Source of the DNA: Chlamydiota bacterium
Lineage (GTDB): Bacteria > Auribacterota > JACPWU01
Reading direction: 5' to 3'
Assembly (NCBI GenBank): GCA_016178055.1
Contig: JACOUC010000035.1
Coordinates: forward strand, 141,325-205,324
Length of the DNA: 64,000 nt
The notes below the pieces were generated by a model. It saw nothing but the letters and a program-made list of their open reading frames with translations, searched no databases and had not been told where the DNA came from. This document shows, piece by piece, positions 16,716-24,681 of the stretch (position 1 is the stretch's first letter; each line of letters begins with the position of its first letter). Made by a program: the position numbers and the translations under genes.

Positions 16716-18209
16716 ATGCTCCAAAAAAAGTGGCTGTATTTATTACTGATCGTGCTCTTCACAAATGAAGCGGGTCTCATTGCCGAAAATAATCCTGCGA
16801 ATGGCTTTGTCTATGAAGACCCTGAAGGCCGCTTTACGCTGGGTTTTCTGGCAGGATGGATCCAAGGGCATGCCTCGCAAAATCAGCAAGCCTATTTTTC
16901 TTACTGCGAAAATGGAATCACTCTTGCGGAAGTCATTATTTATTCCTATCTCCTTCCCCATGCCATGAACGAAAACGACCTCCAAGCCGAAATCGAAGAG
17001 AATTCTTTTTATCGTGCCAACACAGCCACCCCTTACCTCAACGATGCCATTAAAGATTTTGGATTTTTTACAGCCGCCATTTCTGAATATAGTTACGTGG
17101 CCGCAAATCAATCGCATATTCGATTTCTTCAATACTATTTTATCCATGCCTATACAGGAACAGGGATTGTGATCCGACTTTCAGCCCTTGAAAAATCCTG
17201 GCCTGAGATGGAAAAAAAATTTAAAGAAATGATGAAAAATTTTAAGCCAGCCATTTCCCATATTTCTTTAGAGCCTGGAGGAAAAAATTCCTACGTAAAT
17301 TTAGTTCAGTCCACCCCATCACTTTCCCTAACACAATTGGCTCAGCAAAATTTGAATTCCGTTCAACCTCCTCCCATTTTAACGAATCCAGAACGGTTCA
17401 TGCCGCAATATCCATGGAAAATTCCAGAGGTCCCGACCCCCTATGACAAAAATCTCTGGAATAAGACCACGGCGATGAAAAACATCGCCAAAAATGATCC
17501 TTCACTGCAAGCCCTGGTCCCCATCCTCGAGCAAAAAGAAAAGGAGTATGAAGCTAGGGTCAAAATGGCTGAAGCACAAAAGCAAAAAGCTCCCCCAACT
17601 CAAAATACGACGACTCCAACCCAAACGCAAGGAAATGAGCTCCCATCCGGTTCAGCCATCACCAGTGTTCTCACCACACAAGGACCCGCAGATTTTACAG
17701 GGAATATTTATGGAAGAATGGAAGCGACCCTTCCCCCCCAAGAAAAAGAGGCCCTAACTCGTGCTCGCAATCTTGGCCTTGAAAAATGGGAAGATCCCCT
17801 GCATCGATTCTCTCTCCTTTATCCGAAAGATTGGACCCGAAATCAGAAAGGCGAGTGGTATCTTTCCTTTGATGGACCGGGCAGCACACAATTTTTGATT
17901 CTTGCATTGATGGACCATCAGGCCACAATAGATTTTTTCCAATCTTCGGTCAAGGGCCGAACCCCATTAGAAAGAAAAGAGTGTCCTCTCAAGAGAGCTC
18001 ATGGGACTTTGAAAGCAACGCTCACCACTTTCCCCTCAAAAACGGAAGACTCAAAAGTGGAATTGATCATGACGGCCCTCTTACCAGAGGAAGGGAATCT
18101 TTTTTTTCTGATTTCCATACCTAAGTTAATGTATGAAGATGAAAAAGATAAAGCAATGATTCAACAACTCATCAATGCCATGATCGAGGGAATTGAATTG
18201 AAGGGATAA
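16716..18209 (+). CDS. Exported two-domain RFxxxxPxGW protein (paralogue S2)
   Basis: 497 residues. Signal peptide WLYLLLIVLFTNEAGLIA. First domain from GRFTLGFLAGWIQG, with NGITLAEVIIY and YYFIHAYTGTG. The central linker is rich in Pro/Gln/Thr and contains a coiled-coil-like KEKEYEARVKMAEAQKQK. Second domain from HRFSLLYPKDWTRN (about 368). Ribosome site AAAGGTCAT. It lies in tandem between S1 and S3, so the three are probably one operon. No function can be assigned. Confidence 0.7.
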   Translation: MLQKKWLYLLLIVLFTNEAGLIAENNPANGFVYEDPEGRFTLGFLAGWIQGHASQNQQAYFSYCENGITLAEVIIYSYLLPHAMNENDLQAEIEENSFYRANTATPYLNDAIKDFGFFTAAISEYSYVAANQSHIRFLQYYFIHAYTGTGIVIRLSALEKSWPEMEKKFKEMMKNFKPAISHISLEPGGKNSYVNLVQSTPSLSLTQLAQQNLNSVQPPPILTNPERFMPQYPWKIPEVPTPYDKNLWNKTTAMKNIAKNDPSLQALVPILEQKEKEYEARVKMAEAQKQKAPPTQNTTTPTQTQGNELPSGSAITSVLTTQGPADFTGNIYGRMEATLPPQEKEALTRARNLGLEKWEDPLHRFSLLYPKDWTRNQKGEWYLSFDGPGSTQFLILALMDHQATIDFFQSSVKGRTPLERKECPLKRAHGTLKATLTTFPSKTEDSKVELIMTALLPEEGNLFFLISIPKLMYEDEKDKAMIQQLINAMIEGIELKG

Positions 18210-18235
18210 ATAATAAAAACAATTAAAAGTGAAAA

Positions 18236-19366
18236 ATGAAAAATATAAAAACTATAAAAACAATGAAGACAACAATCAAAAAGATTTCCTTGTTGGTGTT
18301 TTTGTTGGCCATGACTTCTCGTTTAGCCTTGAGTCAAGTGGAACAAGGCCTTTCTTATCGGCATCCCGATGGAAGTATTTTCTTGCAATTTCCTGTCGGA
18401 TGGGTTCAAAGCTCACCCACCAGCCCCGTTCAGTCCGCTTATTTTGTCTATCGACAGGGACGAACACCCATTGCTGAAACCATTATTTTTATTGAACCCT
18501 TGGTCCAAGCGGTGGATGCCCAAATTTATGCCATGGGGGCAGAACAGAATTCACTCAAGACGCTTGCAAGCTATCAAAAGTCTGGAGAAAGAGCCATTTC
18601 GCTCAACGGACAAAATGGAATTTGGAGACAATTCAGTTTTAATCAAACGGCTCAAGGAACGAATCAAATATTGGCCTGCGAGGAATACTATTTTGTGGTT
18701 GGAAATGCAGCTTATACCTTTCATTTTGGAACCTATCCTCAATTTTTTAATCCAATGAAAATTCAATTTGATCAAATCATACAAAGTTCCCGCATCGTTG
18801 CCGTAGGCCCTCTTCCCCCGATGAGTACAGCCTCTCAATCAACCGCTTATCCCCTGGTCTCACAAACAGTCCCCAATCCCGTGATGACGCCTCAAGCTAA
18901 AATTGACCTTCCTCCCCTTTCTCCTCAAGAAGGTCATATTCCTTCTTCTCTGGCAGGAGTGGCCCTGTACCCTCTTAAATCTTATACGGACCCTCATGGG
19001 AAATTTTCGATTCTTGTCCCTGCCTCTTGGATGACGATAGAAACAGCCAGTGGAATGCTCAGTGTCTCTGGAACCGGTTATGCCTTGACCTTAGAAATTC
19101 TTCCAGGCCCAGAAACGGCAGAGGCCATGCAAACGGTCATCACCCATGGAAAACAAATTATTTCCCAAGGAGACTGGTCGCTCACATCCCTCAAGGGAGT
19201 CGAAACTATTTTTAAGGATAAAGACCCTTCAGGAATTCCAGTGATTGAAATGCTTGTCGTGGTGAAAGAAAAAAGCATGACCTTCAGTTTCATTGCCCCT
19301 GAAAATGAATATGAGAATTCAAAAAAAGTGAGAGAGGAGATATTCAATAGTTTAAAGCTGAATTAA
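18236..19366 (+). CDS. Exported two-domain RFxxxxPxGW protein (paralogue S3)
   Basis: 376 residues. The signal peptide is KKISLLVFLLAMTSRLALS. First domain GSIFLQFPVGWVQ with TPIAETIIFIEP, AEQNSLKTLASYQ and CEEYYFVVGN, very close to S1. A Pro-rich linker follows, then a second domain from GKFSILVPASWMTIE. The start could equally be the in-frame ATG at 18263, which gives a shorter signal peptide. Spacing from S2 is 26 bp, consistent with an operon. Confidence 0.7.
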   Translation: MKNIKTIKTMKTTIKKISLLVFLLAMTSRLALSQVEQGLSYRHPDGSIFLQFPVGWVQSSPTSPVQSAYFVYRQGRTPIAETIIFIEPLVQAVDAQIYAMGAEQNSLKTLASYQKSGERAISLNGQNGIWRQFSFNQTAQGTNQILACEEYYFVVGNAAYTFHFGTYPQFFNPMKIQFDQIIQSSRIVAVGPLPPMSTASQSTAYPLVSQTVPNPVMTPQAKIDLPPLSPQEGHIPSSLAGVALYPLKSYTDPHGKFSILVPASWMTIETASGMLSVSGTGYALTLEILPGPETAEAMQTVITHGKQIISQGDWSLTSLKGVETIFKDKDPSGIPVIEMLVVVKEKSMTFSFIAPENEYENSKKVREEIFNSLKLN

Positions 19367-19473
19367 CTTTGCTATGAAAATAAGTCTATCGTCAACCCAG
19401 CCTCGACTCGCCCTAACCCGAATTTCTCATCACATTTCTACTGCTCTTTGCCAATTCCGCTTGGGCAATTTTT

Positions 19474-20997
19474 TCACTCCGCAATCACATCGCTGGGATC
19501 GTTCGGATTGATATACCCGCCGCGGCCGGGGTCATAGTCTTGGGGAGTGACCCAGACCTGTCCTCCTGTTTTAGCAGATTCCCGGTAGCCACCTCCTTGC
19601 ATGTATTCTGACCAATGACCTTCAGCCCTAGCTTCCGCCTCATTTTTGGCCTCCCAACTTTCCATCACACTCGAGGTATCCGCCGGGTGATTCGTTGGAA
19701 GCACCATGCTTTGCGCTCCTCCCCCCATCTTTTCCGGATGAAGAACTTTAAAACTTTTCTCAATGGCTTCAAGCATTGGAGACACTTCCTCCCATCTTTG
19801 AATAGGGGCTTGCCGAACTGAAACCATCCCGGAAAAACAAATCATTTGCCGAAGAATTCCAGAGGTGATCACCGATCGAAAATGTTCTCCCTTCCAATCG
19901 TACTCCATTTCACGGCCGCCAATCTGCCAAGATTGACCCAGGGCATCTTTGAAAGCAGGATAATTCTTTTGCTGTAAAATCAACCCATTTTGGATCTGAA
20001 GCTGATGAAGATTCCAATCCATAAAATGAAAAGGATCAGGATTCCCGGGGACATACATGAGAATGGCAATGCTGACGGCCGTCTGATCCGTCGCATCAAC
20101 AACATCAATCCCATTTTGAGTCTCGCTCACTTGCCAACCTTCAGGATAATAAATCTGAAACACATTGCCCTGATACAATTTTAAGGGCTCACCTTGAAAA
20201 CTTTTAAAACTTTCTGAAACGACTTGAAGCACTTGTTTCAACGAAGGAAAGTCTGCAATAGGGGCCCAGAACGCTCGATAATTTCCACGACGACCCTCGA
20301 CGGTGGCTTGAACCATCCCTTGAATCTGGACTCCCTGAAGAACACCTTGAAACTGGCCTTTGGCACTCTTTCCCCTTTCTTCAACATTCTCTAAAGAAAG
20401 ACTCCCTTGATGATTTTTGTAAATCCCTTCATAAATGGAAAAACTCATCTTTAGAAATTGCAGGGCATTCATGTCCTCTTTCAAAATAACGGGATAAACG
20501 ATTACACCGGTCAGGGCTTGAGGATCTTTCTTCACCAATATTTTCCCCTGAGTCGCATTGAGATGCCAATTTTCTGGAATGCGAATGGAAAAACCCATAA
20601 AATGATCTTGATAAACCTTCATGGGAAGAGCTAAGGGTTTAATTCCGTTTGCGTCAGAGGAATTGGATAGTGCCCCATCCATTTTTATTTGAGAAATTTT
20701 TTTAACGGGAATTTTTGTTCCATCAGGAAGTTCTACGTAGTCTGTCGCGTTTTGAAAAGCGAGCGGTAAGGTTTCTTGAGAAGGAGTTTGAACAGAGGGT
20801 GGCTCGGTTAAGGCAGATGTTTTTAGATTTTGAGATGGATCGGCATGAGAATTATGAATCGGAGTCTGTTTCGAACATTTAAATGAAAAAATAAATCCTA
20901 AAATCAAAACGAGTAAAACAATCCCGCCTACAATTATTTTCTCTTGGAGCTTCCAAGATCGAATTTGGGAAAAAACCGCTCGATGAGAGAAGAGCAT
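19474..20997 (-). CDS. Membrane-anchored protein with two RFxxxxPxGW-type domains (paralogue A2)
   Basis: 507 residues, built like A1: short cytoplasmic start, membrane helix (IIVGGIVLLVLILGFIFSF), YVELPDGTKIPVKK, domain one at FMGFSIRIPENWH, domain two at VFQIYYPEGWQVSE, and the closing LHPEKMGGG. It has about 60 more residues at the C-terminus, Glu/Gly/Tyr/Pro-rich (DYDPGRGGYINPNDPSD). It is divergent from S4, repeating the A1/S1 arrangement and suggesting that an anchored-plus-exported pair was duplicated as a unit. Confidence 0.7.
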   Translation of the reverse strand: MLFSHRAVFSQIRSWKLQEKIIVGGIVLLVLILGFIFSFKCSKQTPIHNSHADPSQNLKTSALTEPPSVQTPSQETLPLAFQNATDYVELPDGTKIPVKKISQIKMDGALSNSSDANGIKPLALPMKVYQDHFMGFSIRIPENWHLNATQGKILVKKDPQALTGVIVYPVILKEDMNALQFLKMSFSIYEGIYKNHQGSLSLENVEERGKSAKGQFQGVLQGVQIQGMVQATVEGRRGNYRAFWAPIADFPSLKQVLQVVSESFKSFQGEPLKLYQGNVFQIYYPEGWQVSETQNGIDVVDATDQTAVSIAILMYVPGNPDPFHFMDWNLHQLQIQNGLILQQKNYPAFKDALGQSWQIGGREMEYDWKGEHFRSVITSGILRQMICFSGMVSVRQAPIQRWEEVSPMLEAIEKSFKVLHPEKMGGGAQSMVLPTNHPADTSSVMESWEAKNEAEARAEGHWSEYMQGGGYRESAKTGGQVWVTPQDYDPGRGGYINPNDPSDVIAE

Positions 20998-21142
20998 AGA
21001 AGTCCTCCCTGGCCTCCTTAAAATTTAACACTGATTGAGCCTCACCACAAAAATAAAAAAAACACCCCCTCCCCTTCCGAATCCAAATTTCATGTTGTAT
21101 ATTGTTTTTTAGATCTCTTAGATCTCATAGAAAGGACTTGTC

Positions 21143-22732
21143 ATGAAAAAATTCCTTACAAAAAGCCTTTTTTTTATCATTCTCCTTAATTTTTCCGCTT
21201 TTTACATTTTTGGACAATATCAGCAGGCAAACTCATTTAACGATCCCCAAGGGCGAATGAGCTTACAATTAGGCCCGGGATGGCTTCAAATGCAAAACCA
21301 ATCGGCTGGAGAACTTGCACACTACGCCTATGCCCAAAATGGAATCGCCGTGGCTGAACTGAGCATTGCTTCTGAAACGCTGCCCATAGTCCTTACACCG
21401 GCTCAATATGCCCAAGCCATTGAACAAAATGTGTTAAGTTCTCTCCCTCAATATCAGAAGCTTCAAGATCAACCTGTGAACATTGCAGGGGCACAGGCCC
21501 ATTACTATCGATTCACCCTTCTCAAAGACACCCAAATGGGCAAAGTCCAAATGGCCGCTGAGCAATATTTTATGGTCCTTGGAAACTCCGGTTACCTCAT
21601 CACCATCATGGTCCTTCCTCAACAATTTCAAGCTGTAAAACCGATCTTAGATCAAGTGATTCAAAGCATTCAGTGGGGACAAAGTGCACCCTCTGGACAA
21701 AATTTTCAAGCACCTATTCAGTATCCGGCTCCAAATTCTTCTCCAATACCAGTTGGATCTCAGAGCCCTCAAAACATGACAGCCCCTCCCATGACAAGCA
21801 CTTACGGGTCTATGGTCCAAAATAATCCTTATCCCCCAATGAATTCCACCAATCCCTACGGCCAAAACTATTCTCAGAATCCTCAAGATTTAAACGCCAT
21901 GTACGAACAATTTCAAAAACAGCAACAGCAAATGATGCAGCAGTACATGCAGCAGTATATGCAGCAATCTGCACAACAAATGAACCAGGCCGGACAAACG
22001 CAAGCGGGTCAAAATCCATACGCCATGCCGAATACAGACATGAATGCTTTGGTCCAACAACAAATGCAGCTGGCAACCTTGACACCGCCGCCTCTAGCCC
22101 CATCAACTCAATCTCAGCCGTTAATGAATCCGCAAACGATTCCAACTTATCCCATAGCCAATCAGAATCAGGCGCCTGCAAATACGAATTTAACCAATCC
22201 GACTCAAAATTATCCGCCTGTGGGGTCCGCAGTGGGAAATGCCCCGACGCCTTTGGAAACGCAGGGCCTCCAGAACCAGGCCAATGTCTCCGTGTCTCCT
22301 TATAAGGCACCTCTTGTACAAAGTCCTCCTCTTAAACCCTTTCAGGATCCCAAACAACGCTTTTCAATCGGAATCCCTGAAAATTTTTCTCCAGCAGAAA
22401 ACCCAGCTGGAGCGCGTTTCACCGGTCCTCAATCGAGAGAAATTACGGTGGTAGAAATGGATGCCCCCGATGAGGCTCTCAATTCTCTCACCAAGGATAA
22501 AGAGGTTTTGGAAAGACGGGATGCCCAAGTTCGTTCAGGAGAAAAAATCATTACTGGAAAATTAATGATTTATTATTCGATCAATCCCCAAACGAAACAG
22601 AAATTTGTTGTGACAGCCTTGGCTGTCCCTCAAGGGAAACTTCTTTTCATGGTCATCGCCTTAGAAGAAACCTTTGTTAATGATTCGCAAATGCTCGTGG
22701 ATGTGATCAGAAGTATTAATGTGCGAACGTAA
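21143..22732 (+). CDS. Exported two-domain RFxxxxPxGW protein with a long Gln/Pro/Asn-rich linker (paralogue S4)
   Basis: 529 residues. Signal peptide SLFFIILLNFSAFYIFGQ. First domain GRMSLQLGPGWLQ with NGIAVAELSIASE, IEQNVLSSLPQYQ and AEQYFMVLGN. Residues about 190-400 are low complexity, with a poly-Gln/Met stretch (QKQQQQMMQQYMQQYMQQ) and many PxxNP turns. Second domain from QRFSIGIPENFSPAE. AAAGGACTTGTC precedes the ATG. The disordered linker is the longest of the family and suggests a spacer across the periplasm or outside the cell. Confidence 0.7.
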   Translation: MKKFLTKSLFFIILLNFSAFYIFGQYQQANSFNDPQGRMSLQLGPGWLQMQNQSAGELAHYAYAQNGIAVAELSIASETLPIVLTPAQYAQAIEQNVLSSLPQYQKLQDQPVNIAGAQAHYYRFTLLKDTQMGKVQMAAEQYFMVLGNSGYLITIMVLPQQFQAVKPILDQVIQSIQWGQSAPSGQNFQAPIQYPAPNSSPIPVGSQSPQNMTAPPMTSTYGSMVQNNPYPPMNSTNPYGQNYSQNPQDLNAMYEQFQKQQQQMMQQYMQQYMQQSAQQMNQAGQTQAGQNPYAMPNTDMNALVQQQMQLATLTPPPLAPSTQSQPLMNPQTIPTYPIANQNQAPANTNLTNPTQNYPPVGSAVGNAPTPLETQGLQNQANVSVSPYKAPLVQSPPLKPFQDPKQRFSIGIPENFSPAENPAGARFTGPQSREITVVEMDAPDEALNSLTKDKEVLERRDAQVRSGEKIITGKLMIYYSINPQTKQKFVVTALAVPQGKLLFMVIALEETFVNDSQMLVDVIRSINVRT

Positions 22733-22779
22733 GATTAATAGCTATAATTAGCATTATAAGTGTTGATTTTCTTAAATAT

Positions 22780-22796
22780 CAGCATTAGTATTGCTG
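22780..22796. promoter_or_regulatory. Inverted repeat before a DUF4143 ATPase gene
   Basis: CAGCATTAGTATTGCTG: 5 bp arms CAGCA/TGCTG around a 7 bp centre, ending 2 bp before the chosen ATG. Possible operator; the two other DUF4143 genes in the window also have an inverted repeat at the start. Confidence 0.35.
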
Positions 22797-22798
22797 TT

Positions 22799-23947
22799 AT
22801 GAGCTTTAATCGTATCCTCCATCTTCCACAATTATTAGAAAAAAAATCCTTTTTCCTATTTGGTTCACGTTCCACTGGAAAGAGTTATCTTATTCGTGAA
22901 CAACTTGGGAATGCACTTGTTCTGGATCTTCTCAGGACAGAACTTTATTTTCGTCTTTCAAACCGCCCATCAGAACTCGAGGCTCTGATTGAAGGTGCGT
23001 CCCAGAGAGCTAATGTAGTTGTGATTGATGAAGTTCAGAAAATCCCTCAACTTTTGGACGAAGTTCATCGCCTGATTGAAGAAAAGAATATTATATTTCT
23101 GCTCACAGGGAGCAGTGCCAGAAAACTAAAACGAGGACAAGCTAATCTGCTTGCAGGCCGCGCTTGGACGGCCTATCTTTTTCCTTTATGCTGGCCCGAA
23201 ATTAAAAATTTTGATCTGAATCGTTATCTTCGTTATGGGGGACTACCCAATGTCTATCAAAACCCGTTTCCTGAAGAGGAGCTGGATGCTTATGTTCAAA
23301 CGTTTCTGAAAGAAGAAATTTTAGTGGAAGGGCTCATCCGTAAGCTTCCTCCTTTTTCAAGGTTCTTGAAAGCAGCCGCTCTTTCAACGGGTCAGCCACT
23401 CAACTTGACGCAGATTGCGAGTGACTGTCAGGTTCCCGCTTCTACCGTACGGGAACATTACTCTATTCTTGAAGACACATTGGTTGGATTTTTTTTGGAA
23501 CCTTGGACTCGATCCCAAAAAAGAAAGGCTGCTCAAACCGCTAAATTCTACTTTTTCGACCCAGGGGTAACACACACCCTAACAGGAACAAAGACGCTAG
23601 ATCGCAACTCAAATCTTTATGGGGCTAGTTTTGAACAGTTTATTGGGATGGAACTACGAGCCTATTTGAGTTATCGAAGAATTAAAGAGCCCTTGTCCTT
23701 TTGGCGTTCTCTTCATGGCTATGAAGTGGATTTTGTTGTGGGAGATCACACGGCTATCGAGGTTAAAGATACGCAACGCGTTTCACAGTATGACATGAAG
23801 GGACTTAAAGCGTTGAAAGAAGAGGCTGTTTTTAAAGAATATTATCTCATCAGTCAAGACCCTATTGAGATGAAAAAAGATGGAGTGACAGTGATTTATT
23901 GGGAAAATTTTCTTAAAAAATTGTGGGAAGATCAATTGTTCGTTTGA
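22799..23947 (+). CDS. AAA-type ATPase with DUF4143 domain (first of three)
   Basis: About 382 residues from the ATG at 22799 (the frame is open 13 codons further). Walker A GSRSTGKSYL, Walker B VVVIDEVQKI and sensor LLTGSSARKL make the AAA domain. A winged-helix segment (NLTQIASDCQVPASTVREHY) follows. The DUF4143 end has the restriction-nuclease-like pattern GYEVDFVVG then TAIEVK. These ATPases are widespread accessory genes of unknown role, often beside toxin-antitoxin pairs, as here with mazEF 145 bp downstream. Confidence 0.85.
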   Translation: MSFNRILHLPQLLEKKSFFLFGSRSTGKSYLIREQLGNALVLDLLRTELYFRLSNRPSELEALIEGASQRANVVVIDEVQKIPQLLDEVHRLIEEKNIIFLLTGSSARKLKRGQANLLAGRAWTAYLFPLCWPEIKNFDLNRYLRYGGLPNVYQNPFPEEELDAYVQTFLKEEILVEGLIRKLPPFSRFLKAAALSTGQPLNLTQIASDCQVPASTVREHYSILEDTLVGFFLEPWTRSQKRKAAQTAKFYFFDPGVTHTLTGTKTLDRNSNLYGASFEQFIGMELRAYLSYRRIKEPLSFWRSLHGYEVDFVVGDHTAIEVKDTQRVSQYDMKGLKALKEEAVFKEYYLISQDPIEMKKDGVTVIYWENFLKKLWEDQLFV

Positions 23948-24052
23948 TGATGAACACATGCTGGTTTTCATCGCTTGCTTCAATCTGTAGACCGATGGCG
24001 GGTCGATTTCCATCTTGTGAAAAATGTTCTGGACTTTTTTCATCATTTCATA

Positions 24053-24088
24053 CTACCATGGTAGCATAAAAATCAAGACCTCTATAAT
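24053..24088 (+). promoter_or_regulatory. Promoter and operator of mazEF
   Basis: A perfect 12 bp palindrome CTACCATGGTAG at 24053-24064, and a consensus -10 box TATAAT at 24083-24088, only 3 bp before the first ATG (24092). The palindrome is a likely site for autorepression by the antitoxin. The short spacing implies a leaderless message or a later start codon. Confidence 0.5.
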
Positions 24089-24091
24089 ACG

Positions 24092-24322
24092 ATGAAAATC
24101 AAAACATCTATAACACTATCGAAAGACCTGTTCAAAATGATCAACCAGATGTTGGGGGAAGATCACAACCGTTCGGAGTTAATTGAACAAGCTCTGAGGG
24201 AATACCTTGCTCACCAAAAACAAAAGATTCAAGATGCAAAAGACTTGGAAATTTTAAATAAAAAAGCTTCCCATCTCAATGAAGAAGCCAAAGATGTACT
24301 TACCTACCAGGTAAAGATGTGA
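24092..24322 (+). CDS. mazE: Ribbon-helix-helix antitoxin (MazE/CopG type)
   Basis: 76 residues. The N-terminal RHH fold is [20 protein letters not shown] followed by [14 protein letters not shown]. The charged C-terminal helix wraps the toxin. The stop overlaps the MazF start. A 26 bp imperfect tandem duplication (24069-24094 and 24095-24120, 21 of 26 identical) spans the start codon, so the first codons are a copy of the upstream DNA. Confidence 0.85.
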   Translation: MKIKTSITLSKDLFKMINQMLGEDHNRSELIEQALREYLAHQKQKIQDAKDLEILNKKASHLNEEAKDVLTYQVKM

Positions 24323-24645
24323 AACGTGGCGATCTTTATCGTGTTTACAAAGCTTCTTCTTTTGATCCCAAAAAATTTCGTGTTTTTGTGATTGTAAGTC
24401 GCCAAATTCTTATCGATTCAAAATTTAATACCGTTATTTGTGCACCTATCTATAGTTCATACGATGGGTTATCAACTCAGATTAAAGTGGGCATTGTTGA
24501 AGGATTGAAGCATGAAAGTGGCATTCATTGCGATGAGTTGATTAGTCTTCCAAAATCATCCCTGACCCATTTTGTAGGTTCTTTATCTGAATCAAAAATA
24601 GAGGAGCTTCAGGAGGCCCTAAAAGCAGCACTTGAATTAAAGTAA
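24319..24645 (+). CDS. mazF: MazF/PemK-type mRNA interferase toxin
   Basis: 108 residues from a GTG inside the antitoxin's end (ATGTGA overlap). Family motifs are [19 protein letters not shown] with the conserved Arg/Ser region, VICAPIYSS and [13 protein letters not shown]. It cleaves RNA sequence-specifically and is held inactive by MazE. Length and motifs appear complete, so the pair looks functional. Confidence 0.92.
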   Translation: MKRGDLYRVYKASSFDPKKFRVFVIVSRQILIDSKFNTVICAPIYSSYDGLSTQIKVGIVEGLKHESGIHCDELISLPKSSLTHFVGSLSESKIEELQEALKAALELK

Positions 24646-24681
24646 CTCGAATAAAGCAATTTCTTTGCTATAGTAACACCC

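Noticed and set aside
21900-21980. CAG/ATGCAG-like tandem units in S4 as a CRISPR or satellite
   Set aside because: The units are short, irregular and in frame, coding the Gln/Met stretch; there are no spacers. No CRISPR array is present anywhere in the window.
23783-24046. Minus-strand frames after the first DUF4143 ATPase, including a protein-like stretch (RPAIGLQIEASDENQHVFII)
   Set aside because: No start codon in that frame (a stop precedes it), and half of the longer frame lies antisense to the ATPase. It could be a relic, but I cannot tie it to a family.
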